This document shows, in pieces, positions 1 to 10,323 of a DNA stretch of 64,000 bases (positions are counted from its first letter, which is position 1; the number at the start of each line of letters is the position of its first letter). The translations under genes were made by a program, and so were the position numbers. A model generated the notes under the pieces. The model was not told the origin of the DNA. It saw only the letters and a program-made list of their open reading frames with translations, and did no database searches. The stretch is from Marsupella aquatica (lineage: Eukaryota; Marchantiophyta), in assembly GCA_973895155.1 (NCBI GenBank), contig OZ316898.1:19592001-19656000 (forward strand), read 5' to 3'.

Positions 1-3000
1 AGTGCCAAGGATTCAAGTCGTTGAGTTTGAACGCTGTGCACCTTCACCTGCTGCGGCATGAAAGGCACCCTCGGTGGAGGGTTTGGAATGTACCAGCAGA
101 AGAAGACTCCTCTGATGAAGAGTGGAGAGCTGACTTTGTGGATTCTAATACAGCTAGGCGTAGAGACTACGTAGAGCAAGACATAGACTGTGCAGAGGAT
201 GGTCCTGGGGTCCAACATGAGAACGTGGATGACCAAGATGTAGAGGCAGAGGCAGTCACTGAGGACGGTGGGATGGATGTCCCAAGAATGGTTCAAGAGA
301 TTTTTGAAGACCTTGATGCTTTTTACGACACAGTGGAATCAGAAGAGGACAATGAACCGCAGCCACACATTGGCGACGGCCAAGCTGAACCTAACTTTGA
401 CATTGGGGAAGGTGCAGCAGAGAGGGAGTGGGTGTTTGGGGGCCCAAAACACATCAAAGAAGCTTGCATTCCTATCTACGAGGGGTCGAACTGCTCCAAG
501 CTGGGTTTTGTCGTGTTGTTGTTGAACATATGTGGCAATCACAATGTTCCCAATATATTTGTGACAGAGTTGTTGACCTTCCTGTGCCGAAATGTGTTAC
601 CAGATGGTAATTCAATTCCAAAAAATATGTACGAGGCTAGGAAATTGATGTCTAACCTTGGGCTGAACTATGTGTCTATTGACGCATGCCCTGATGGGTG
701 TGTTCTCTTTCGCAAAGAGCATGCAGATAAATTGACATGCCCTCATTGTGGTAAGCACAGGTACAAGAATGTAGGGAAATGTACACATCCTGCCAAGGTT
801 CTTCGTCATTTTCCTCTCATTCCTAGACTACAACGTCTGTTTAGATGCCCTGCCATTTCCAAGCTGATGACATGGACTCCTGATAACAAGAGCAGTGATG
901 GCCTGCAGCGTCACATTGGAGATTCCAACCATTGGAAATTTGTTGATGAGAGGTGGCCACAGTTTGCTGTAGAGAAGCGGAACTTTCGATTTGGTCTATC
1001 ACTGGATGGAGTAAACCCATTTGGAGACAAAAACAACCGTTATTCATGTTGGCCGGTTACGCTGCTAAATTACAACCTTCCCCCATGGATGACTACAAAG
1101 AGGTTTTTTGTCATGATGGTGCTGTTAATCCCTGGACCAGCTTCTGTGACCGAGCAATTCATAGATATCATGTTGGCTCCAGCAGTGGAAGAGTGGAAGA
1201 CTTTGTGGATAGAAGGGGTGTTAACCCATGATGTTCTGAAGGGGCTTCTTCGACCCAGCCCCTTTAGACTGCATGCAATTTGTTTGCTGGATATAGCAGA
1301 TTACCCAGGCCATGGCATCATATCTGGACGAGTGACAAAGGGCTATGTGGGGTGCACACCATGTGGGAAAAATGTGACAAGTGAGTGGTCGCATGCCCTG
1401 CACAGTATGAAATTTCAGGGGCATAGAAGGTATCTGCCTGTTGATCATCCTTACAGGCACACACGGTCTCAAATTGCACACTTCAACAACAAAATAGAGC
1501 TTCGTGGCCCACCACAGAGGGTCACCAGAGAGCAAGTCCTGAGGTGGGCAGCCAAGAAGGCTGATTGGGACAAGAGAAGTGCCACTGATCGAGAACCTGA
1601 GGATCCAGTGGTGAAACACGGTGTGAAAAGACAGACCTTGATGGACTTGGAGTTGGAGTACTGGAGGGTAATGTACTTAGCCTCCAGCCCCTGTATGATT
1701 GCAATTTTAGATTGGAGCAATGGTGGATTGATGTTGGTTACAATCCTCCTATGTGGTTAATTAGTGTTTCTGTTGTTGAATTCTTTGCTTTGTGGAGTGC
1801 AGGAATTCGAGCCCAGCAAACACAATGTGGACGTCATGCACATTGAGAAAAATATTTGTGAGAGCTTGCTGAAGTTCTTGTCGGGTGAGAAAGATACAGG
1901 AGCAGTTCGAGCTGATATGCAACAGAAGGGGATTCGCCCTCACCTTTGGTTGAAGCCCCATGCAAGCAATCCCAATGTACTTCTCAAGTTCCAAGCTCCC
2001 TATGTGTGCACACAGGATGAATGGAAGACATTCTTGTATAGATTGAGCTGTCTGAAAGTGCCCTCTGGCTATGCTGGTGCCTTCAAGAAGCATATTACAA
2101 AGAATAAACTTGGCAGTATGAAAACACATGACTACCATGTGTTGATGCAGCACATTTTGCCCCTATGCCTCAGAGGTCTCATGCAGAAACCAGTCCGTAA
2201 TGTCATTCTCCGACTGTGCAATGTATTTCGCCGTATATGTGTGAAAGTGTGGGATCCCCAAGGATTGGAGCAGTTGAAGCAGGATGCTGCTTATGTCCTC
2301 TGTGACTTGGAGATATACTTCCCCCCTGCTTTCTTTGATGTTATGACTCATCTCCTAATCCATGTGGTAGAAGAGCTAGGGCAGTATGGGCCAGTCAGTA
2401 CCAGATGGATGTACCCTATGGAGCGATACATGAAGTTGTTGAAAGGTCATGTGAGAACATACTACAGGCCAGAGGCTTCCATGGCATTGGGGTACATTAA
2501 GGATGAGACGTTGGGATTCCTAACAGAGTACATGGCTGGGTCTGGTGAAGCTATGACAAGAGTTTGGAAATCTGGTGAAGATGATGGAGTGAGTGGCGAG
2601 GTTGTTGAAGGTGTGGGACGTGCTGTTCAGCTGCCTGTTGTGATTCGAGACAAGGCTCATTCATATGTGCTGGCAAACACAGAGCCTATGCAACCATGGT
2701 GGAGGTGAGTGATTGAATTGACTTGCCTTTGTTGTGATGCTTCTTGTCTGTTCCAAGGGTGATCTTAGGTTGTCATGTGTTGTTTAGACCTAACTATGCC
2801 TGTACCTCATATTGCAGGGAATATGATATGCAAAAAGCTGCACACTCTGGGCAGCAGGATCCCTTCCCACAGTTCGAGCAGTGGATTCGGGTGACAATTC
2901 GAGAGCATAGTAGACATCACCCAGATATGGAGAAGGATTTGTATCTTCTATCTGTGCCACCGCGATTGTCTATTCTGACCTACAAACGGATGAGAGCTTA

Positions 3001-3577
3001 TGGAAATCATTATCGAGTGAGGGATGAGCAGGGTGACCATTATGTATCATATGATTGTGGTTTGATTTCTGTGTTTGAGCAGAGAACCTCTGAAGAACAG
3101 AGGGGGTGGATGAAGATGGGTTACGTGGGGGAGTTGACCGACATTTGGGTGTTGAATTATGGTAACACAAGTGTCCCAGTGATATTGATGAAGGGATCAT
3201 GGGTGAAATCAGAGTGGCAGAGACCAAGGGCCACCATGAAGCGTGATCATGATGGGTTCTTGTTGGCCAATTTTAGGTCCAGAGTACCAGAATGGTCTGA
3301 GCCTTTTGTTTTCCCTAGCCAAGTTGAACAGGCTTTCTTTGCAGATGTGGAGGAGTCACATGGCTGGAGGGTGGTATGCCATAGCCAAGCACGGAACAGG
3401 CGGATGGATGGAAGTAAAGTAGAGTTCAGTTTGGATGACCATGCTGCATTCGAGCATCGTAGTCATGAGACTGTACTTCCAACTCGGGCAGGGACTAACT
3501 ACATCCCCTTAACATTGAGAGAGACATATGATGAACCTGGGCAAATGGAATATGATGAGGTTGATGATTTGCAATAG
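1..3577 (+). CDS. CACTA transposase (tnp2-type with DUF4218 and DUF4216 regions), 5' partial
   Basis: This is probably one gene in three exons: <1-1667, 1803-2704 and 2818-3577. Introns 1668-1802 and 2705-2817 have GT..AG borders and restore the frame exactly; the second intron splits an Arg codon. The reading frame is open to the window edge, so the start lies upstream. Exon 1 holds the Transposase_21 (tnp2) core: a Cys cluster (CPDGC, CPHCGKHRY), the LDGVNPFG segment with a likely catalytic Asp, and LLNYNLPPW, LLIPGP and LLDIADYPGHG. Exon 2 begins with the conserved HNVDVMHIEKN motif and continues into DUF4218 (THDYHVLMQHILP, RWMYPMERYMK). Exon 3 is DUF4216-like (GYVGELTDIWVLNY, VFPSQVEQAFF). 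No frameshift or internal stop is seen in the spliced product, so it may still encode active transposase that cuts and pastes elements bearing the matching ends. Family assignment is firm; activity is inferred. Confidence 0.88.
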
Positions 3578-3749
3578 GCAACAACTGGCGATTGGCAAGT
3601 ATGAGGTTGAGGATGACTACCTGCACAGAGTCATAGAACGGGAATTGCTGCCTAGAATGATGTTTAGGATAGTTGGATATGCATGAAATTGATTGATACT
3701 TTGAATTTAGTGTGCTGATTCTCCCTATTTGGTTGTGGGTGCTGTGCAG

Positions 3750-6700
3750 AAGCTATGGGGGAAGAGGGTGATGACATGGAGACAGACATGGGGCTTGGAG
3801 AGTGGGGTGAAGAGGAAAGATTGGATATGGATGGAGACCCAGATGCAGGGGGCTCACAGAAAAATGCACCTGTGCAAGATGCACAGGGCCCTCATCAAGT
3901 CCCAAGTAGGTGGGCAGCTAGAGAGAAATCACATAATCCATACCCTAGAAGGAGCCAGAGTTATTGGCAAGGGACGCCTGATAATTATGATGATGACTAT
4001 GATGGAGCAGAAGATGGATGGGATGAATATAAACACCCAGAGCGTGGTAGAGACGGGTACAGAGGGCAATGGAAAGGTGAGGAGGATGATTGGACAAGTA
4101 AGTGCCTTGTGCTAGTGATTTTGTGATGGTAGTAGAGATTTAGCTCAATATGCACTTATCTGATGTGTAGCTAGGGCAAAGAGTTTATCTTACAGGTCCA
4201 TGAGTGTGGCATGTACCTGTTGGTATGCAGACTCTGATTGGGACAATCACGAAAACAACAAAGGCCATCCACGTTCAGATAGGAGGCAATCATTCACAGG
4301 CGGGAGAAACGCCCCTAATTCATCAAGACAAAGCAATAGGACAGGTGGTCCAGAACCATCTATGCGCCAAGGGAGAGGTAACTTGGTCATTGCAAAATTG
4401 CTCTGAAGTCCACTGTATATTTGGCAGCGGGATTTATGATTCATACTTACCTAATGTAAGTGACTGTAAATGGATCCTGTAAATGTGCAGGGACTCCAGG
4501 GAGGTTTGGACAATGCAATCCAGGCCGTGGGGGGAGATCAGGCCGTGGAGGGACCCCAGGCCGTGGGGGGACACCAGGCCGTGGAGGGACACCTAGTAGC
4601 GCTTCAGGGAGTACCAAGGCAGGAGACAGTAACAAATTTGGTAAAGTAGAAGTGAATTCCGAAGGTTGGATAACTCCCACATGTGATGGTAAGAACCGTT
4701 GGCATTCTGACCTAAGAGGAGAAGTATTGCGTTGGTTAGATTTGAGCATTACAGAGTTTAGGAGTCAGAACAAAGCTGATTGGGCTGCTATCTGCAAGGA
4801 CATTCTTGAACGGTGGGACTATGTTGGTAATGATGGTAAGGGCCCAGTTGAAGATTGCATATCAGATTATGCAATGAGGATTTTGAAACAAGAGAGGCAT
4901 AGGTTGAAAAGGATGTGGATAGACAATGGTTCTAACAGGAGAATGCCACCACCCCCATCATTGGAACTGGATCAATGGACACGGTTAATTAAAGGGTTCA
5001 TGTCGGAGGCTGGACAGAGCAAGAGTGAACTGATGTCAAATGCTCGAGGCAAAGTGAAACACCTTTCACAGGCTGGGAGAGGAAGTTATGCTCCAGTGAA
5101 AGAACAATTGGTAAGGCAGTGACATGCCTGATAGTAAGCCTCAAACTTATCATCTTGCTACCATTATTACATTTTCATTGACAATCAACACTTGGTTTCA
5201 TTCATATGTATGTTGATGTGGACTGCAGAAGAAATTGACAGGTGAAGAACCATCAGCACAAGAAGTGAGAGAGGAGTTCATGAAACAAAGGAGTGAGGTG
5301 ACAAGTGTGACTTCCAAACAGGTGATTATGTTGTAATTATGTATGTTCTATGACTATTTGGCCTTGAGCATCAGAAAGAAATGTAGTAGGAAGTAAGCAA
5401 CCAGTTCTTGGGGACAGTTATCTGAGATATGTAAGCTGTGTTATGACAGGGAACTGTTACAACTCTCACAGAGATGTGTGAACGGTTGAAGTCATTAGAG
5501 TGTGGACTCCCTCGAGTGGAAAGTAAATTGGCTGATCGTTTGGATATTGTGGAGGCATCTGTAGCGAACCTTCTTGCATCAGTGGAATCTAATTTCAAGC
5601 TTGTGATTGAAAAATTGGGTGGTTCCCAACCAAACAATGAGGGCAACATTATACAAAGTGTGCCCTTGTTAACAAAAAAGGGAATTGGCAAATCTGACAC
5701 AGGTATGGAAATGACACCAGCCCATTGTTCATTGTGTCCTATGTTCAAATGTTAGAAGTAAGTTTTCATGAATTGAGTGAATGGTTTGAATGCAGGAAGA
5801 GTGGAGGCAGAGAAGGACCCTGTAATCAGTAAGTAGAAGGGCAAGAAGGTTGCTGAGACAGGTAACCTGCTATGATCCAGTACATTACATTTGAAAAGTG
5901 CATGGAGTTTTGTGAAGCTTAAGCCGGTTGGAGGTAATCTTTTCTGTAAGAACTGGTTGGATGAACTGGGATCTGAAGTGACATCATGATTGATGTATCA
6001 GGTGATTCAAAGAGCAATAATGAAGAAGATGTGCCCAGTGCCTCAGTGACCATAGCCAAGGAGGTATCAGGTAAGCTGATGCTTTAAATTCCTCTATATG
6101 AATGTTGAGCAACAATTCAGTGGTTAATAGATTCAACCTGAATATTGTGGTGTGTTTATTGATCAACAGAAGCAGACATGGAGCATATGGCAATGGCAAA
6201 GAAGGGGAAGAAGGCTGTTCATAATGGTAAGGAGATAGTGACAACTTTGTGGTTGGTGACATGTACATTTAGCACATGTGATGAGTGATTGACTTATGTT
6301 GGACATGACACTGAATTGTAGTTGATGCAGAGTTGACAGACTCTCAACCAAGTGGGAGCAGGGTGAAGCGACGTCGAAACTTGGGAGCAACATTGGATGC
6401 AAGTAAGATTGTAGATGCTTCAATTGAAGCAAGTACAATGTTGGCAGATACTGAGATGATGTCGCAGGGAAATCCTGCTACACAATCAGAAGTGTCAAAT
6501 ATGGATGCAGATTCTTTGAAGAAGAGTGTAGCCAATTCTCGATCACCAGCACAAAACACTCGTGCCAAAGTCATGACTCGCAACCAAGGTATGAATAATG
6601 TCATGTATAAGCCACCCAGGAAAGCCAAGAAAAACAGCCAGGGTAAGGTGGAGGTGATAGCCACAGCAGAGCCAGTCCATAATCTTCTATCATGGGAGGA

Positions 6701-6926
6701 TGACTCGCAGGTATGTGTGGGTACAGACATTTTGCGACCGGATCATGCAAAATTCCATGGCAAAGTGGTCCCGGATGACCATGTAGTAGTGTTGTTGACT
6801 ACAGTGATTGTATCTGATTGTAATTTGCCATTTCCGAATAGAGACGATGATCCACCTCAGGAAATAATTGCAGATGCAGTAGGATCTCTTGTGCTCTGGC
6901 CATCAGAGTGTGTTAGTCTACAGTGA
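3750..6926 (+). CDS. Second CACTA gene: Ptta/En/Spm-like (Transposase_24) protein with DUF8039-like tail
   Basis: A multi-exon gene lying just downstream of the transposase in the same strand. Exons inferred from splice borders that keep the frame are 3750-4097, 4231-4377, 4491-5110, 5229-5321 and 5450-5702, then several short ones, and a last large exon near 6330-6926. The order of regions is an acidic, arginine-rich low-complexity head; a GRGGTP repeat tract (about 4510-4595); a Transposase_24-like block with WAAICKDILERWDYV, a run of basic residues and GRGSYAPVKEQL; a coiled-coil segment (about 5474-5640); and a C-terminal block ending GSLVLWPSECVSL, which resembles the DUF8039 domain often found in plant CACTA proteins. 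Such proteins act as tnpA-like DNA-binding partners of the transposase in known elements; that role is inferred here. The initiation codon (ATG 3755) and the short middle exons are uncertain. Confidence 0.6.
4510..4595 (+). repeat. In-frame GGCCGTGGRGGGACMCCAG tandem repeat coding GRGGTP
   Basis: Roughly four copies of an 18-bp G-rich unit lie within an exon of the second CACTA gene and encode consecutive Gly-Arg-Gly-Gly-Thr-Pro units, an RGG-like nucleic-acid-binding tract. The exact multiple of three keeps the frame open. Confidence 0.75.
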
Positions 6927-7822
6927 CTGAATGCAAGTGTAGATAGAATCATGTGAATTGTGTCACATTTTGACATTGCCTTGGAAAGATCCAATAAATA
7001 TCTGTACCAATTTTTCCATTTGGTAAAGAGGATGAAGGAGACGTTGTGTGTGACATTGATATTTCTGAATTCTGTATGTATGAAACAAGTGATTGATGTC
7101 AAACTATGGCTCTATGGTGATTGTCTATGATACTTGAATCTATTTTATAATTTCAGTATTAGTGTGTATGGTATAGAGGAATACTTTGTGACCTTCTTTG
7201 TAGTCTATGAAGTTTGAATCTGTGAATTCATATTAGTGTACATGGTATAGAAGATGGCTTTCTGAAACTATGTATTCTAATGTTAACATGATGAATGGTG
7301 GACTTATAGAGTGAGTTCATTCCAAGTACACAATAAAACATGAATGCAATATGTTATTTGTGCACAAGAGTGGGTTCATTCCAAGTAGTATAGTGGGGTC
7401 TTCATCACTCATATCCAGTTGACATGAAAGACTTATACATACCCCACAAAATATATTTAAAGACTACCCTCCATAACCTTTTTAGTCGTTCCCAACGACT
7501 CATCATCGCAGCCCACAAAGTATATTTAAAGACTACCCTCCATAACCTTTTTAGTCGTTCCCAACGACTCATCATCGCAGCCCATAAAAGACTAAAAATG
7601 ACTCACCAAAGCTACCCACACAAAGACTAAAATAGACTAAAAAATCCAGTCTATTAAACGACTTATAAACCAGTTCTATAAAGGACTCAGTTTATTATAG
7701 TAACAAAACATACGATTCGCAGTCCTATAAAGGACTGGAGTCCTTCCCAATCGTTTCCAAGTCCTATACGGTACTGAATAGTCGTTTAATGGGGTCTAAA
7801 TACCCCCCTGTTTCTACTAGTG
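6927..7822 (+). repeat. 3' non-coding and subterminal region of CACTA A, with a 69-bp tandem repeat
   Basis: No gene is seen here. Two near-identical 69-bp units stand at 7443-7511 and 7512-7580, and a third unit begins at 7581 before diverging. Each contains an AGTCGTTCCCAACGACT inverted motif. Farther out, short motifs of the GACTAAAA, AGTCGTT and CCTATAAAGGACT types recur in both orientations up to the terminus. Weaker direct repeats occur at 7158/7232 (ATTAGTGTRYATGGTATAGA) and 7313/7371 (GRGTTCATTCCAAGTA). Subterminal repeats of this kind are the usual tnpA-binding sites in CACTA elements; binding here is inferred. Confidence 0.8.
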
Positions 7823-7864
7823 TTCCCAGGTTGTTAGGCCGTTTGATTTTGCGCTGTGTGAAGC

Positions 7865-8548
7865 TTATTTCTCAGACTTGTTGATCACTAGAGGGGGGAG
7901 CTTCATACTCCCATCCATGTTCGACATTAATGCAATGGTAATTCGGTCCTTGCATTTCTTCTGCCCATTCACGGCTTTGTCCTGCAAGGTCTTGTTTGGT
8001 TGCAGCTTGTAAAATAACCCAGTCTCATCCATGTTAAACACATCTCTGTCTTCAAAAACAGAGATGGTTGCCTTCAAGGCAAGAAATTGGTTCCAAACTC
8101 CCTCTGTGATCACGCATGAATCACCTTCGCCATGTAGGATTCGCATCGAAATGTTATGTCGTCTCTTAAACCCTGTCAACCATCCTGTTGAGAACTTGCA
8201 TTCCTTCAGTGCAGGGTTACTTACTTGTAGAGCAATGTACATCTCCCGTGCTTTCTCCATTAGCAGCTCATCCTCCTGCGCAGTGAGAAACCAGCGGTAC
8301 ATGGCCTCCTCCACAACCGGCACTCTGGGGTTCTTGTTCCTCTTCACCTCGTTGCTGGTGACACCCGAGAGCAAAGCAAAGCTCTTCTTCAATACTCTGC
8401 CAACAGTTGTCTCGTGAACTTTCTCCCCAAACGTCGCCTGTACCCACTCAACCAAATCCTTGTTAGTCAGCCCATTATTCTGTTGCTTGTGCTTACAAAT
8501 GTCGCGCTTCTGCTTGTGGCTCAAGGTCGTCAACTTCTTTCCCCCCAT
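7865..8548 (-). pseudogene. pogo-family (Tc1/mariner, CENP-B-like) transposase, C-terminally truncated
   Basis: The frame starts at ATG 8548 and gives 227 residues. It holds an N-terminal psq/pogo-type helix-turn-helix (KQKRDICKHK..LTNKDLVEWV, about residues 10-60), then a CENP-B/Tc5-type DNA-binding domain (about 75-145, FSTGWLTGFKRRHNIS) and the beginning of the DDE_1 catalytic domain with the first Asp in NMDETGLFY. It stops right after PPLVINKSEK, where family members continue for another 150-200 residues containing the second and third catalytic acidic residues. The break lies 42 bp from the right end of CACTA A. It cannot encode a working transposase. The intact N-terminal frame suggests fairly recent inactivation. 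Confidence 0.85.
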
Positions 8549-8957
8549 GATGACAGTGCTTCAGAGAACAGTGTGCTGCCACACACTGTTTCCTGTGTTC
8601 GCTGTTGCTCTTTGTCAGTCCTAAACCTCGATCCCCTTCACATTCTCTCGTGTAAACCTCGTGATTGTGCTGTCAGGTCACACATAACTTGCTCGTACCC
8701 TAAACCCTCGTACAGGCCCTGCCCAAATGCTTTAGTGCACCTTAGTACTGTATCTGTTTGTTTGCAGCATTATTATGGATAAGTACTTGTAAGTACTCTA
8801 TGTAATTCTGTCCAGCACTTATAAATAAAAGCATCTTGTCTACGGGAAACACTAATTGATAAATGCATGTGAACTCTTATAGACGGAATGCAGTTAAGAA
8901 TCTTGTTGTTTAGTGACGCCAAGATGCTCTTATAAACGGTGCATTTTTGAGGATTTT
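8549..8957. other. Gene-free interval with a short foldback
   Basis: No gene is seen. It contains the 5' flank of the pogo remnant. An imperfect 14-bp inverted repeat (ATAAAAGCATCTTG at 8825-8838, its complement at 8920-8933) bounds about 110 bp and could be a small MITE or a relic terminus. The tandem TTTTTGAGGA at 8945-8964 abuts the left edge of the duplicated block. Confidence 0.5.
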
Positions 8958-10077
8958 TGAGGATTTTAAGATTATTTGATACAGTTTCGCCTTCTCAGCG
9001 CTTTAATTTGTGCTATCAGATTCACAATTATATAAGCGAAGTTGTTGTTGTATTTAAGTAGAGTCTCTGCTGAAAGCCTCCTTGTCAATCATTAAATACT
9101 CTCCAACCCTGGATGCTGGGTTCCAAGCTAGTATTTCATTCTGCCATGTCGATCAAGCAGTTTAGAGTATTTTTGCACTCTCGATTATCGTTAGCTGCAC
9201 CACTGCCATGAGTTGTTTGGCTTAGTCTACGTAGTATCAGGTGGCATCATTTTCCGCATTTGCAGGTTGATCGATAACACAAATCCTTAACGAGGTTCAT
9301 CTTAAAATCTTGATATATGTGTTTGTCAATTTTGCACATTTCAGGAGTTCTGTTGGCGTGCGACAGGTAACGATTTCATTGATTCTGTCAACCAGAAGTG
9401 ACTACGTACATAAATAGGCTCTTCATCAGATCTTGGAGAAGAATTTGAACAGCCTCAAAGGAGACTGCTCTCTTGAACGACTTCAATTGTGCTACAGCGC
9501 ATGACTAACGCTCTTTGTCGACAAGTTGCACTCCAAGCCAGTAGCGGAGTCGCCGACTCGGTAAGCCGACCATACCAATTCCATTTGTGGGAAGTTTATA
9601 TTTACCATTACAAACCACACTAACTTTCGAGAAGGAAGCCAGAAAGCAAGCTTCGGGTTTCCGCACCTTCCTATGCGAATCTCTGAAATCGATGCAGTTG
9701 CAGTAGACTCGCGTCCGCGTAGGTACTAATAAATCAACGTGAGAGAGCTTTGGAAACCAATTATTCAGTTTTCAGCCCATCACTTCAATGAAATGGCTTC
9801 CAAAGGTCTCCGCAACATGTTACATTAATATTCTCATGATGCATGATGGTCAGAAATGACAGCCCTACGTTTCCTATGAAAACATTTAAGTATGGCTGTC
9901 TGAATAAATAGGGGTGAATATCACTTCAATTGAAGGTGTCTATCTGTTGCTTTTTAAGCCATCTCTCCCTGATGCAGCGTAGCCGGTCTATACTAGCACG
10001 CACTTTTTCTAGCTACGATCGTAACTTGGTGACTCACAACTTTCACTAGCACCATCGTGCAAGACCTGCCTGTCAAA

Positions 10078-10254
10078 ATGTCTACGAGACGTCCGACGAT
10101 ATGTTGGGGATTCTCAAGACCAAGAGGAGGGTTCCAACAGCTTTCTATGATTTCAATAGGCTTCCATTTGAACCTTGTCAACTCAATGCATGAATGTGAG
10201 ATAATTTTGGAAGCCGTTCGAATTGCAAGAACCTGGAGAATAGACTTTAATTGA
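10078..10254 (+). promoter_or_regulatory. Upstream open frame (58 codons) in the leader of receptor kinase 1
   Basis: An ATG at 10078 opens 58 codons ending in TGA at 10252-10254, 69 bp before the first ATG of the receptor kinase. The same frame and length are kept in block 2 (48802-48978) despite several substitutions and a 4-bp indel just before its ATG. It could dampen translation of the main frame if it lies in the mRNA leader. The transcription start is not known; the sequence TCTATACTAG near 9988 is the only TATA-like candidate seen upstream. Confidence 0.4.
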
Positions 10255-10323
10255 TTCTAACTTGTTGGCACCCCGAGCAGCAGATAGGAACGTACGTAGC
10301 GAGACTGCACTGCACGGAAGAAA

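Larger units (their letters stand above)
1..7822 (+). mobile_element. CACTA (En/Spm) transposon A, 3' part; left end outside window
   Basis: The element encodes a tnp2-type transposase followed by a second multi-exon gene in the same orientation, the usual CACTA arrangement. The right end is read at 7811-7822, whose reverse complement is CACTAGTAGAAA, a canonical CACTA terminus. Before it lie about 400 bp of subterminal repeats. The last bases match the end of element B at 36112 (CACTAGTAG shared), so both belong to related families. The next three bases (TTC, 7823-7825) would be the 3-bp target duplication; the left copy is not in the window. The element sits against the 3' side of a truncated pogo-type transposase. 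Confidence 0.88.
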
